In this document: positions 11,149 to 22,360 of the stretch, piece by piece
Layout of the letters: each line of letters opens with the position of its first letter
How positions within the stretch are numbered: position 1 is the stretch's first letter
Origin: Rostrohypoxylon terebratum
Lineage: Eukaryota; Ascomycota; Sordariomycetes; Xylariales; Hypoxylaceae
DNA length: 64,000 nt
Assembly (NCBI GenBank): GCA_022497145.1
Contig: MU385943.1
Location: 62,001 to 126,000, forward strand
Direction of reading: 5' to 3'
Notes under the pieces: generated by a model
Seen by the model: the letters and a program-made list of their open reading frames with translations, nothing else
The model's database searches: none
What the model was told of the DNA's origin: nothing
Position numbers and translations under genes: made by a program

Positions 11149-13020
11149 TCAAGAGAAAGGTTTTTGAGTAGCGTTGCATGCGATCTCTTGAGTAGACGGA
11201 ATTTCGCCGCCAAGCATATATGCCTTTTTATGGTAGTCTGTGCAATCTGACGGGTCTTCCCTTGACGTGTGTCCATATCCGTGATGAACGATCAATCTAG
11301 CGTTATCACCCATTTCTTCAAGGAGCTTTTTTGCATTCTTCATAGGCGTTGCGGGATCATGGGTACCTGCCACAAGCAGGAGAGGGTTTCTCAGCTTATT
11401 GTTGAGATCTCCTCGATAAACATCGGGCGGATCTGGCCAGTACGTCCTGTAATGCCTACACTGCGAAACGGTAGTGATTTGAAAACTAGAAATCCAGGAC
11501 TGGTCTGTAATGTTGGCCCATAAAGCGTCCCACCATACCAACCCATCTTTACTTTCATGCGAACCGTAGGAATCTGCACAGATCACCATCCAAGGTAGTT
11601 CTAGAGAAGACGGTCTGTGGCTTGGATACGGTAAAGTGGGATCGATCCATGAATCGTCGATCATGGCAGTGGCTAGAGAAGAGTTTCCACCTTCCAGTTC
11701 GTAGAGCATTTGTGCAAGATCGGGCCACGAGCGTGGGCTGTATAACGCTACATAGATAGAAAATACGAGTTGCGAATACGTCACAAGCGTTGGACCAAAT
11801 CGTTCGCTATAGCCAAAGGTTGGTTGATTAAGAATTGAATTGAACAGCGTATCTGTACGGTTCTTTAATGTTTCGATTGTTACCATGTTGTTTTGTCCCT
11901 TCGGAGGTTTAGCTAGGGCGCATTTGTCGGGACCTGCTGTGACGCATTGTCCAAGGAAGCCTTCTTCCCATGCCCTGATGACATCGGTGACTGAATACTG
12001 GGCAAACCCGCCAAGTAAACGATAGTATTTGACGTATTCAACCCCGTCGAGGATTAAACGACCTACGTTGTCTGGAAACATGTTTGCATAAATCTGGCCT
12101 ATCGCTGTGCCGTAACTGAGAAAATAGCCGGTGAGTTGGTCCTCACCGAGAGCCTTTCGGATCTCATTGAGATCTCGCGCAACAGAGCCTGTACCAACGA
12201 AGCGCCCGAAATCCCCGTACAGTTTGTGACAAGCATAGAATGTCGCGTTATTCATCGCATCAAGTAATTTTAGATGATCCCGTGGCGACGGTACTTCTTG
12301 GCGGTATTTTCCCTTCAGAAGTTTCCAGTGATCTCGATATGAGTCATGGGGGAAACATGCAAGCGAAGGCTGCGATATATTGACGCCGCGAGGATCCCAG
12401 CCAAGAACATCAAGTTGACCATCGCTTAATAGATCTGTTAGATGTTCGGCTGCTTGCCAGACCTCGTTCGTTCCACTGCCTCCTGGGCCGCCTGGCTGAA
12501 TGATGATTGTGCGATTACTTTTCGGCGAATTCGCGGTGTATTGGCCAGATACTTGGTATTTTGTTACCGCTAAACGAACAATACGGTCATCAGATCTATT
12601 GGCATAATCCAGCGGCAAATCCAAGTACCCACACAGATATAACCCGCGTCTAGGAGACGGCTCAGAGCTCGTCGCACTACCCCAGCTCCAGTGTCGGGGG
12701 TCCGGATCGAATAACGAAGCCCATGTTTTGAAAGGGTCGGGGTCGTCGAGGGACGGTGGAAATGTCGCGTTTGTACAAGGTATAAGATGGAAGGGATCAG
12801 TATATAGCGGGAGGTCGCGGTGGATTGAATTCGATAGGGTTTGAATAACAATATCCAATTCGGATGTGATACTATTTCTAATGTTGTCGTAAACGACCGT
12901 TTGTCGCACCAAGAGGCCAGAGATACTAACAATACCGACCCATTTCACCACGGTAATCGTGTATTTGACGGTCTTGGTTTGCTTGAGCGCTGATTTCAAG
13001 GCTAGCCGTATCGAAGCCAT
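11149..13020 (-). CDS. TAP-type S33 peptidase, membrane-anchored
   Basis: 623-aa alpha/beta hydrolase of the tripeptidyl/prolyl aminopeptidase (S33) group, expected to trim peptides from a free N-terminus outside the plasma membrane or in the secretory lumen. The first real ATG is at 13020; the open frame itself begins six bases upstream at a TTG. A hydrophobic signal-anchor lies near residues 21-42. The oxyanion loop is IIIQPGGPGGSG, a hallmark of the family, followed by LDVLGWDPRGVNISQP. The nucleophile region is LTGYFLSYGTAIGQIYANMF. The family C-terminal module is present: LLLVAGTHDPATPM, then HHGYGHTS with the catalytic His. Several NxT/S sites fit a secreted domain. The nucleophile elbow reads F-L-S-Y-G rather than the usual G-x-S-Y-G, so activity may be altered. 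Family assignment is confident. Confidence 0.88.
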   Translation of the reverse strand: MASIRLALKSALKQTKTVKYTITVVKWVGIVSISGLLVRQTVVYDNIRNSITSELDIVIQTLSNSIHRDLPLYTDPFHLIPCTNATFPPSLDDPDPFKTWASLFDPDPRHWSWGSATSSEPSPRRGLYLCGYLDLPLDYANRSDDRIVRLAVTKYQVSGQYTANSPKSNRTIIIQPGGPGGSGTNEVWQAAEHLTDLLSDGQLDVLGWDPRGVNISQPSLACFPHDSYRDHWKLLKGKYRQEVPSPRDHLKLLDAMNNATFYACHKLYGDFGRFVGTGSVARDLNEIRKALGEDQLTGYFLSYGTAIGQIYANMFPDNVGRLILDGVEYVKYYRLLGGFAQYSVTDVIRAWEEGFLGQCVTAGPDKCALAKPPKGQNNMVTIETLKNRTDTLFNSILNQPTFGYSERFGPTLVTYSQLVFSIYVALYSPRSWPDLAQMLYELEGGNSSLATAMIDDSWIDPTLPYPSHRPSSLELPWMVICADSYGSHESKDGLVWWDALWANITDQSWISSFQITTVSQCRHYRTYWPDPPDVYRGDLNNKLRNPLLLVAGTHDPATPMKNAKKLLEEMGDNARLIVHHGYGHTSREDPSDCTDYHKKAYMLGGEIPSTQEIACNATQKPFS

Positions 13021-13761
13021 TTTCAAAGAACGTGGAATTGACCATCATTCGAAAAGGTAGCCTTGGAACGCGCATTGCTTGTTGTAATATATAGACCGAG
13101 ACCAGAGACGGGGCTCTGAGAGCCTCGCCGGTAAAAGTAAAACCCATGGTCCGACATACATACTGCTTATATTATTCGTTTAAGATGCTACACAGATTAA
13201 TTAGTGTTACAAATGTGCACGAAAACTTACCTACTAGGTAGTAAATCTCCGATGATGTGCGAACGTTGAAGCAACACGTTTTTGTATAAAAATCCACTTG
13301 TAATTTTTATATTGAGGTCGGTGGATCCCATTCTCAATAAACGCTACAAATACTACAAATAGGAGAATATTTCATGCTAGCTGCATTCACTACCCATGGT
13401 ATTGGGACTATTTAGCGGAGCTTGACAGCTTGCCAGATATCCTATTAATCGGGCTACCACGCAATAAGTAGATGGTCTGTGCTGAATTCTCATTCTATTA
13501 GACCTATAATATAGGTAGCGTATATAGCTCGTAGGAGGTATCTGGTCATACAAAAATCGATGACAAGATACCTACATCCAATATGTCATACAAATTACAA
13601 TAGGTACGCGAGTACGAAGTATTGTACAGGCCAACTGTCATGACTCAATATTGATCAATAACGAAAGTTGCGTCCATCCTCTCCTTCACGACTACGTACA
13701 ACTAAAATATCCGACCTGTTGAAAGTTTCAACCCCTAAGCCACCGCATCAATATATTGATA
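13021..13761. other. intergenic, converts promoter of TAP peptidase to 3' side of NLR 1
   Basis: AT-rich, with several TAGGTAG and ACCTACTAGG motifs. It is the promoter side of the peptidase gene and the 3' flank of NLR 1, which ends at 13762. No gene seen. Confidence 0.5.
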
Positions 13762-16700
13762 TTATAGAAAAACAATATCCGAAACCCATAGCCACAGGTC
13801 ACTTGGTATATTCCAATCGAGGTGCTCCGAATCCAGAAGTAGGCGCGCTTCGCTCCAACGTCCACATCTGACGAGGGATAATGCTTTCTCTGCCAAGTCC
13901 AATAATCTTGGCGGATCAGGCTCGTCCAAAAAACCAGGCTCCGAATTCCCAGAAACGTCTCTGACAATGTTATCGAAGTTGGCGCTGGCTTGGTATTCGT
14001 CGCCTTCATCATTACGTTCCCGCAGTAGCATTGCTAGGTCAAGTCGAATCCAAAGGAGCGCTCTATTATTCTGGTCTTGCTCAGCTTCCGTCAATATTCC
14101 CTGCAGGCAATTTATCGCCTCAGTAACCATGCCCTCCTTTGCTAGAAGAAGTCCTTTAACATGGTGTAGCTGACAGAATCTCGTGAAATGTTGGCGCAGG
14201 CCCCTGCTCCCCGCCGCTTCTATCTCCTTGATCATGATTTGAGCATCTTGAATCATGTTCGCCTCTAGATAAGTTTTCGCGAGTACGATCTCAATATCTA
14301 GTCTATACTTATTGCATGGAGAGAATGAAGCGCGTACCCCTCGAGCTATGTCTCGAAAGTGTTTAATAGCATCATCGTGGCGACCTACAGCTCTCAAGAC
14401 GTCTGCCATTGCAATCCGAATCAGCTTTGTCAGCGCATCATGCAGACCGAATACACTTTGTCTTTTCTGCATTGCGGTTTGCAAAACTTCCAGCGATGTC
14501 TCAAGCTGACCCATCTGAGCCAAAGCCATACCATACCACACTTGTGCGGCAAGGTATAAGCCGCCCCCTAAGCCTCGAAGCCGAAGGAACTCCGTTGACG
14601 TTTTCGCAAATATTGCGATCGCATCTTCGAAATTTGTCAAATAATACTCACTCTCGCCTCGAAAGTGAAGAGCTTCGACGAAACGCTGATCGTTCTCCCC
14701 CGCGATTTTCCTCCGAGACTCGGTCAGCCCAGCATAAATTCTCCACGCCGCTCGCATTCTACCAGCGTGGAAGCGCGCATACGCAGTCGTAGCCGTAGCG
14801 CGCAGCACTACAGGATGGTTCGGTTCGAGAAGTGAGCGCAGTGTCATCGCTATCTGATCAAGACATCCAACCTCTTCATTATTATTAATGCCGAGGTCTA
14901 GATAGTAGTCGCAAATTCTCAAACGAGCAAGCCACTGATACAACTCCCCATCTCCGTCGGCCTTATATGCCGCACTTAGTTTTTTATATGATGTCGCAAA
15001 GCAGCTGTCGATATCCGCCAAAGTTTTAGACACCCCCGGAACTCGAAAGCGCCATGACCTCAGACGATCCATTGCCCCCGTTACACCAATAAATTGACCG
15101 AACTCCTTGCGAGAATATTCGACCCAGAAAGCGAATTGTAGATTGAGGAGAAAATCATTCGCCTGCCGGAGTAAGGTAGGACTAGGCGATCTCGTATGAC
15201 ATAAATGGTGATACCAATATCTTGAAGCGTAATGGTAAAAGCTTCCATTTCTAGGTTGCGCATCAGTGTCGATTTGATACTCTTCGTCGTAGTTGACGTG
15301 CAGATACTGTTTTACATTTTGCTTGTCGGCATACTTCTCGTTCAAGAGCGTCGTTAGACACTTTTCCGCAAGTAAAGCATGGGAATCTGAGAAAGAAAAC
15401 CCAAGAGACATGTCATTCGTGCGTTCGCATGATTCGAAAAACTCTCTGACGGAGGGGTGAGCCAGGCTGAAGAACCCGCCTTCAGTATTCACCAGCGGCC
15501 GGCACAAATTTGATATAATTTGGGTAGATATTTCCGGCCGTAAGGACAGCGCGTCTTCAATTTCGGATGTCTTCAATGCTCTCTGAGCCTGATAGTACAT
15601 CAACAGGATATCTCGTCGACATTCCACCTCGTTCTCCCTCAATCTCAGGGGCGGATTCAAGAGCGCAGATCTATAGAACTCCTCAACCGAAGGCGGAACG
15701 CCTCGTAGTCTTATCTGGAAATCGGTTGTTTGGAGCGAGCGACCAAGATAATCTAGAAACAGTCGAGACCACCAGAAGGACCCGTGAGATGATGACCGAA
15801 TTCGTTCTAGAACAACTTCCTCCTCTCGACTCGGAAGTTGTAATCGTTCATACTCCTTCCGGGCAAAAGTAAGTACGTCATTGGTGACTTCGTCTTCAGT
15901 CATATGCATCAAAAGGCTGCGTTGTCTCGCAATATTGAATTGCGGATCAGGTCTAGAGAAGATGAGGATCTTGCCGTTGGCTTTCCGTGCTACCTCTAAC
16001 AAATGCTCTATGAATGTGGCGATACCTGGAAGGACGGGTCCATCGAACTGACACTCGTCTAACGCGTCGATTATCAAATGAAATCCTTTAGTTGACAATA
16101 ACAAAGACTTCGCGATAGTCCACAGCACTTGAAAGGGGCAATGTTGGGGGCCAAGGGAGCTTTCGGTCGAGAGCTTATCTAATTCGACAATGATGCCACT
16201 TGTGTGGGAGACTGTCGGACTTTCTAACAGCTGATCAATAATAGAGGCTGCTAGAACCGTTGCCGTGGATCCTATATCTGAAGCAGAACGCTGGAATCGA
16301 TAGACTAGGGTCTTCCGGCCTTCTGTCTCTAGGTGCTTATGGAGAAAGCTAGCCATTACGGATTTTCCACGTCCTGATTTATGTATCAGAACCAGGACGC
16401 CTAGATTTCGAGGAGCATATCACTAACCTGGAAGACCCTGTACCCAGAGCATAGGATGTTCAACATCGCCTATCCATTTGAGGAAATGCGGATGACGAAG
16501 GATCCATATACATGTGCCATCAGTTTGAGGATTAGACGGCGTCTTGGTAGCGGCAAGTGAGAGCCATTGCTTCAGTCTTGGCACATCTCTTGTATCTTAA
16601 GTATAGAAGTTAGCACTATAGCGCTATCAGTATTTTATGGAGTACCATACTTTGCATTAGATCAAAAATGTGGCCTGTGATCAATACTGGTAGCAGTTCC

Positions 16701-18012
16701 AATTCTTGTTCAAAATTAGTTCTTGAAGAATCTATGGTGATGTAGAAAAAAGCGTTTAGATGGGACCATACGTGTTAGCACCTCAGTCATACGTTCCACA
16801 TTTCTTTCTGTGACGATATGCTGACTGCGCACAAGAGAGGTGTGTTCTGTCCAGCACATGTGGTACTCAAGTTAGCTAAGACTAGATCGCTGTTTGTGAT
16901 TTTTAGACTTCTTAACTAGGATGAGTCTCGATGCCTTGAATCAAATGACTTACGTGAGAGCTGGTCAATATGATCAATAACCTCATCAATCTTGTCCATT
17001 GTACTTCGTACATCGACGTTGATACGCTCAAGCGAAATAAGTCCTATACTCACCACGTGAGTACGACACGAGTAGATAGAAACTTTAAATTACCTTTCCC
17101 CGTAGCTATTGGATATATTAATCTAGTAATCACTAATGGCGAATCAATTCTCAAGAACAGGAACGTACCTCGGGTCTGAATCTCCTTGTCAAGCAAGTCA
17201 GAAGCGTCTCGCATTCGATTCAGCTTTTCCTCAAACTTTTCGCCTTTCACCACAAATATAGAGACAGCGAGCCTTTCTAGACAGCCAAGTTTAGTGATGT
17301 AAGTCCATTGTAGATTTAGTAGAAGGCTAACATACCTAGAGAGCTTCTTTTCAACCAATTCGTGGATGAGACTAGAAAGTCAAGAGCTTTAGTGTATAAC
17401 ACTATGACTGCTTTGCGAACAATATCTGAACCTAATATATCAGAGACTGTTGTTGCTTGCTCCCATCGATCCATATGGCTCAGAATTTCCATGACACCTT
17501 CACCAGCTATACGTGATGCCCTCTCTTCGTCTTCAGCGATCTAGATATAAAGTTAGAAATATGAATAGCCGTGTATAGTGCGTACCTATACGTTACCTGT
17601 AGTAGGACACGTATAGAGCCCCATATGACACCGGCAATGCTGGGATCTGCCTGAACAAATATATCTATGGCTTTAGATTGTCGATGTAGCATATGCAATA
17701 CTTTCACTAGTATTTCTGCAAAACAGCTTCTTTTCCTTTTCAGTCTCCCATAGGAGCTAAATGCCGTAGATAAAAGTGTATTTGCATCAATGTGTTCCCT
17801 TGAACTAGTGCCAAGATTTATGTACTTCTTGTCAGACCGCCCCTTTTTGAGCCCATTGTTATAGAGCTAACATAGCAAGTGATGTTATCAGAGACTGGAT
17901 TCAGTAGCTCGATTAGGTACCTAGGCTAGGAGTTCTCACTAACATTTATAGCTTCTTTCCAGCACTCAGAGTCGGTGTTTTGTAGAAAGTTCGGCATCTT
18001 AACACTGCTCAT
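13762..18012 (-). CDS. NLR-type STAND protein 1: helical N-domain, NACHT, TPR
   Basis: Likely a fungal NOD-like receptor in which NTP-driven assembly activates the N-terminal domain. My eight-exon model is 18012..17944, 17866..17597, 17540..17336, 17276..17169, 17043..16954, 16846..16772, 16595..16428 and 16373..13762. It totals 3,597 bases, an exact 1,198 codons plus stop, with every junction in phase. Residues about 60-220 hold a helical domain with AIDIFVQADPSIAGVIWGSI, resembling the domain I know as DUF7708 at the front of fungal NACHT proteins. The Walker A motif WVQGLPGRGKS is created only by splicing exons 7 and 8 (GLPGRGKS about 326-333). Walker B is LIIDALDE near 428-435. The C-terminal third is helical, with TPR-like repeats (YLTNFEDAIAIF, MGQLETSLEVLQ, VGRHDDAIKHF). 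Exon 6 has the weakest splice signals. The TPR call is by repeat spacing; the domain name DUF7708 is from memory. Confidence 0.85.
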
Positions 18013-18685
18013 TATGATCTTCGGTAATGCTCGGGTGTGAGGGTGTGAGGGAATAGCTTCAAAAGTTGAGGCTGAAGAGTGATCATCCGAGAAATAACAT
18101 AAACAGAACTTTGATGTGACATATAAGTATTAATAATAGTTGCACTTCCTAATAAGGCTTTCCAATAAGCCTATTATGTAATCCTCTTTCATTTAATTTG
18201 CGGCTTATCATACCCTAGAAATGAGGCTCAAGTAAGAATCAAAGACGAGGAACCCAATTATGTGCTCTCTCACAGCTACCAACGCAACCATCAGGCAGTT
18301 TTCCCGAACCTGTGATCGACGCCACCTCGTACAAACTCCAATTCTTGCGTTCGGTGAGTCGTTATAGAAGTGCAGGTTTAGTGATTCATATGATTATTGG
18401 GTGTTGATAGCATAGCCGTAACAGGAGTGACCTGAGGACCAAGTCTATCAACCATCCCGTACATTCCTCCGAAGCCTTGCAATGAAATGAGTTATTTTCT
18501 CCGAGTTACCTGATTCTTCATTGTGTTAGTTTAAAAATGTTACATTTAATCTGGAGTTTCCCCTATATTTCTTGGTTAGGATAAATTTCCAAGTTCAGTC
18601 TTTTCCCTGTTCCTTGCCAACTTGTCTACTTTGAATTATCGAAAAGCCTAGTTCAGGTACCTAGCATCTACTATAAAAATACAAG
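18013..18685. promoter_or_regulatory. shared bidirectional promoter region
   Basis: About 670 bp separate the start of NLR 1 (minus) from the start of the small Cys/His gene (plus). The two genes are head to head and could share control elements. I see no specific operator; the region is AT-rich and has AGGTACCTAG near 18654-18664 just before the small gene. Confidence 0.4.
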
Positions 18686-19255
18686 ATGCACAATACATGC
18701 TCTGTACATACCCACAAGAGTGGGATGGACTTGGAAGACTCCGATGGTCGACCCCAACCAGTTGGTTACCCATCTACCTTTAACCAAGAGACCTTTTAAG
18801 ATATACTAACATAGACTATAGGACTGCATGCATGGAAGCTGTAAGGTCAATAAGGATGATCTACCCGAGAAGTTCCCAGCTCTCAAGGTGTTCCCGCGGC
18901 CGGAGCCTCCTATGGATCAGTACGATCATGAAAGTTGGGCCAGAGAGTATGACCAATGGGGCTCCTTGAGGTGTGCCTGCGGTAAGGGCTACTTCTGCCG
19001 TGAACATGGTGATTGGATATCCGGGGAAGAGGTCGGTTCAGGCCTAGCAGTAGCTGGTGATAATCAAAAGTGTGGCTCATGCCCGATCTATCATTATCAA
19101 CGTATGTAACACTCCTATAATTGTCTCCTAGGCGAGAGAAACAAATACTAACTAGGTGTCTATGAATAGCCCAGGTTGAAAGGGATAGCTACGTCGGTCA
19201 CCGTGACGCTGCAGACCTGTCAAAAGCTCAACTAGACGTCGGTTACAAAGAATAG
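18686..19255 (+). CDS. small Cys/His-rich protein of unknown function
   Basis: I do not recognise this gene. A three-exon model is 18686..18760, 18822..19101 and 19170..19255, giving 146 aa in phase. Both introns have classic TACTAAC branch sites (near 18803 and 19147) and TAG acceptors; the first donor, GTTGGT, is weak and the second, GTATGT, is strong. The middle exon has C-x-C-x5-C-x2-H (CACGKGYFCREH) and C-x2-C-x3-H (CGSCPIYH), and exon 1 adds CSVHTH, so a zinc-binding fold is possible. There is no signal peptide or TM segment. The C-terminal tail is charged (VERDSYVGHRDAADLSKAQL). It stands divergently beside NLR 1. Existence of a gene is fairly likely given the two lariat-type introns; function is unknown. 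Confidence 0.6.
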
Positions 19256-19570
19256 CTACTTAACATTGATGTTGATGGTGTAAGGTCGTTTGTGTTACCT
19301 ATAACGTTGTGCACGATGCCACTGGAAATAAGGGTGGCGCGGTGGTTTGATTCGGCTAAAACCATAGAGAAATATTGAAATCAACACATTCTTTTTATTC
19401 ACTCATTTTCTGAAATCCTGAAATGCCACTGAATCGCATTACCAACCTGTAGTAGATCGTATGTTACAAATGGCTGATCGGTGACCGTAACTAAAATCAA
19501 CAGTCTCCCGAGGACGGCATCGTGAATTGAAATTGAATTAGATAAGACATTAATTTATGGAATCCTGGGT
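19256..19570. other. convergent intergenic region
   Basis: Shared 3' side of the small Cys/His gene and the lyase gene, which end facing each other. No gene or repeat seen. Confidence 0.5.
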
Positions 19571-22360
19571 TTACAAGGCATACGCGACCTGAGCCAAGTT
19601 CTCAATCCCCGCCAACCCATACAGCGCAGCATCGTTCGTCGCAAGCCACGCCGCCTCATCGACCGGGGACAAGACCAAGCTCCCGTTGATCCTCTCCGCA
19701 ACCCACGGCAAACTCGGAGACAGCCCATCCGTGTTCAAGAACTCGTTCCACGCGCGCGCCGCCAGCGTCGAGTTCCCCAGCTTCTTCGCCGCGTACGCCG
19801 TCAGCCGCGAGTGTCCCTGCTTCAGGTTCAGGTTGCCGAAGCTGGCGCCGTACCGCGCGGTCTGCTCCGCGGCCCCTGCGCCGTAGTAGTAGCAGTAGTC
19901 CAGCCACACGCTCTCGAAGTCCTTGGGGAAGTCGTCGCCGAGGAAATCCGCGATCTGCGAGATGATCTCCGGTAGCCCGAAGCTGGCTGGGAGGTGGCTG
20001 ACGTCCACGATGCCGGTGTTGTTCGGGTCGTTGGACGGCGGCGCGATTTCGCCCGTGTAGATGTTGTAGAGGCCCAGGCCGGTTACGAAGCCGTTCTTCA
20101 GCGCGGCGATGCTGTGCATGGTCGTGTTGAGCTTCGCGCGTGCTTCTTCCCACCGCGAGCCCCGCCTTTCCCACTCGATGAACCAGGTTGAGGCGAGCCC
20201 GGACCAGTCGAGGCCGAGATCCAGGTCAATAGCTGTGGGGTCGATGACATAGGTGATGTTAGGATCGCGGACCTTGCGACGAGGATCTACAGTAAGGAAC
20301 GTATCTTCAGCATCCATGAGCTCGTGGAGGAGTTCTCCCACTCGCTCGTCTCCGCCGGACAGGTAGTAGAAGACTTGGCGGTAGATAGGCGTCGAGACAC
20401 GGATCTGCTTTGAGCTGTCACTCCAATGTTGCACACCGTGTCGTGTTCCGAAGCCCTTGTATGGTCCAATGTGATACACATCTACCTCGCCCGTATGTCT
20501 CGCGTGGGTTTCCGCGAAACGATACACGTCGGCTCTGCCAGTTCTTAGGAAGTAGTTCCAGAAGAAAAGGTTGGGCGAAAGTTCCGAGTTATCCCAAGCG
20601 TACCCTCCGATATCATAACGCCAGGTATGTCTATCGGTATCGTAGGTGTGCATGATATCGCCGTGATCCCAGAATCCATACCATTTACGCTGAGAGATTT
20701 GGCCTTGGTAATACTTGATCAAGAAGTCAAAGTGCGATTCGATGGTCTGTGCCGCAGCGGACGAATTGTCAGGAATTGTTGCCCAATAAGATCCAATTGC
20801 TTTCGTCTCCTCGATGTACTGTGGTTCTGCAGCAAGTTGAGGTGGCTCGTTTGCATAGTCGATCAGAGAAGCTAGAGTGTCCGAATCAGGCGTCTTATCG
20901 AACGGAAACAGGAATATCTCGTTCGTCCGAGCGATTCCATAAGGTGTGTCCCACCCTTCCTCGTAGTCCTCGTAGGTGATCTCGAGCGCGTCCAGCTGGT
21001 CAGCGAACGTATCCTCTCCTAGCTTGTCATGGAAAGGCCGAAGATCCATTGGTTCAGCAGCAGGACTGTACAGCCAGAGGGTAATCTGGCCCACGTCAGA
21101 AGCCGCGTTAGAGATGTCAAGTCCAGTTGGGTATCGTTTCCAGAAATCGCGAAGGGCAACCGCAAAACCACCCTGCGTAGCACCTCCGAGGTATGCCAGG
21201 CCGCCAGACTGAGTACCTCCGGGAATCTTGACCCAACTCTGACCCGAGTGCGTCCGCTTCTTCAGCGTAAACCCGTCGGGAGACAGTTGCGTCAGACTGT
21301 AATCAGCCCACGCAGGAATCCACTTCAGCCTAGAAGAGACTGTAGTGGCCCAGGTCGAAACATCGGGTGTTTCTGTGCCATTATATTGCGCAGTGCGGAT
21401 GTCTGCTCCAGGATCTCTTCGCAGCCCCGTAATACCCTGCACAGCTTCGCGGAGAAGGCCACCATCTGGCCCCGCTAACCTGATGTGACGGTTGTATAGT
21501 TCCTCGCCGCTCAGCGGAACGTCGAAACGAAGTCCGATGCCCGAAATGAAGTCCTGGCCAGGTTTGTTGTCAAATATGAGAGTGTGAACGATCCGGATAG
21601 CGTCCGAGTTTGCATATAGGTAAAAGCGTAGAATGAATGGCAACAGGTCATCATGTGCGCCTGAGGTAACTTTGTGCGTGCCACGAACTGTTACCAAAGC
21701 TTTGATAGAGCTGTCATCATACTCAACAGTAGAGTTGTCGACGTTGCTTTCGAATTGGAATTTGCTGATGGACGTTGAATTTCCTTCGTCATCGTCCTCG
21801 ACACCAGATTGAGACCGCAAGATCAACCTCCCATTCTGACCAACAGTCTTGCCGCTTGCCGTTTTGATCTCGCTCACGAAAACATTGCCTGATTTGGGGA
21901 ATGTGGCAGTGAGTTTTCTCGTATCAATTGTGGCCTCAGAGTCCGATTCGCTGACGGTTAAGCCCGAGGATGTCGAGTTCGAGGACCTCTTTGCTTTGCT
22001 GCCACCAGTGGTGGATGCCGTGACCTTGTATCCATCATACACAATCTCGGAAGCACCTAGAGCGTGCGCGGACCATTTTATCGAACCGTCGGGCCAGGAA
22101 GCTAGGATCCACGATTGGAGTGGTACTTCGCCGTCATCGTCACCCTCGCGACCGGTGAAGATAGTCGCGTTAGCTTGATACTTGCCCCGAGGCCAGGGAA
22201 GTCCGAAAGTCGTTCCGGAATTGATCTTCGGAGTGTCACCGATCCAACTCACAGCGACGGTGTCACTAGCCGAGCTACTGCTGTTGGGGTAGCTCTGGGC
22301 AGAGACAGAATTAGACAGACCCAAAAGGGCAAGTAGCCCTAGAGCCTGTCGCACCGACAT
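19571..22360 (-). CDS. secreted exo-rhamnogalacturonan lyase (PL26-type)
   Basis: Predicted 929-aa secreted pectin-degrading enzyme. The open frame extends to 22447, but from a TTG; the ATG at 22360 starts a textbook signal peptide (MSVRQALGLLALLGLSNSVS, cut before AQS). The N-terminal part matches what I know of the PcRGLX/YetA family: VSWIGDTP, then FGLPWPRGKY and LQSWILASWPDGSIKWSAHA. A central beta-rich domain and a helical domain follow, with NLFFWNYFLRTGRADVYRF and GFGTRHGVQHWSD, plausible active-site segments. Many NxS/T sites fit secretion. Family members characterised in Penicillium release unsaturated galacturonosyl-rhamnose from rhamnogalacturonan I. It is intronless. The 3' third is noticeably GC-rich, creating long shadow frames on both strands. 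Family call is good; the exact linkage specificity is inferred. Confidence 0.85.
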   Translation of the reverse strand: MSVRQALGLLALLGLSNSVSAQSYPNSSSSASDTVAVSWIGDTPKINSGTTFGLPWPRGKYQANATIFTGREGDDDGEVPLQSWILASWPDGSIKWSAHALGASEIVYDGYKVTASTTGGSKAKRSSNSTSSGLTVSESDSEATIDTRKLTATFPKSGNVFVSEIKTASGKTVGQNGRLILRSQSGVEDDDEGNSTSISKFQFESNVDNSTVEYDDSSIKALVTVRGTHKVTSGAHDDLLPFILRFYLYANSDAIRIVHTLIFDNKPGQDFISGIGLRFDVPLSGEELYNRHIRLAGPDGGLLREAVQGITGLRRDPGADIRTAQYNGTETPDVSTWATTVSSRLKWIPAWADYSLTQLSPDGFTLKKRTHSGQSWVKIPGGTQSGGLAYLGGATQGGFAVALRDFWKRYPTGLDISNAASDVGQITLWLYSPAAEPMDLRPFHDKLGEDTFADQLDALEITYEDYEEGWDTPYGIARTNEIFLFPFDKTPDSDTLASLIDYANEPPQLAAEPQYIEETKAIGSYWATIPDNSSAAAQTIESHFDFLIKYYQGQISQRKWYGFWDHGDIMHTYDTDRHTWRYDIGGYAWDNSELSPNLFFWNYFLRTGRADVYRFAETHARHTGEVDVYHIGPYKGFGTRHGVQHWSDSSKQIRVSTPIYRQVFYYLSGGDERVGELLHELMDAEDTFLTVDPRRKVRDPNITYVIDPTAIDLDLGLDWSGLASTWFIEWERRGSRWEEARAKLNTTMHSIAALKNGFVTGLGLYNIYTGEIAPPSNDPNNTGIVDVSHLPASFGLPEIISQIADFLGDDFPKDFESVWLDYCYYYGAGAAEQTARYGASFGNLNLKQGHSRLTAYAAKKLGNSTLAARAWNEFLNTDGLSPSLPWVAERINGSLVLSPVDEAAWLATNDAALYGLAGIENLAQVAYAL

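Noticed and set aside
19656..20174. 172-codon minus-strand frame with Arg/Ala-rich product
   Set aside because: It overlaps the lyase in another frame; the translation is a GC-driven shadow.
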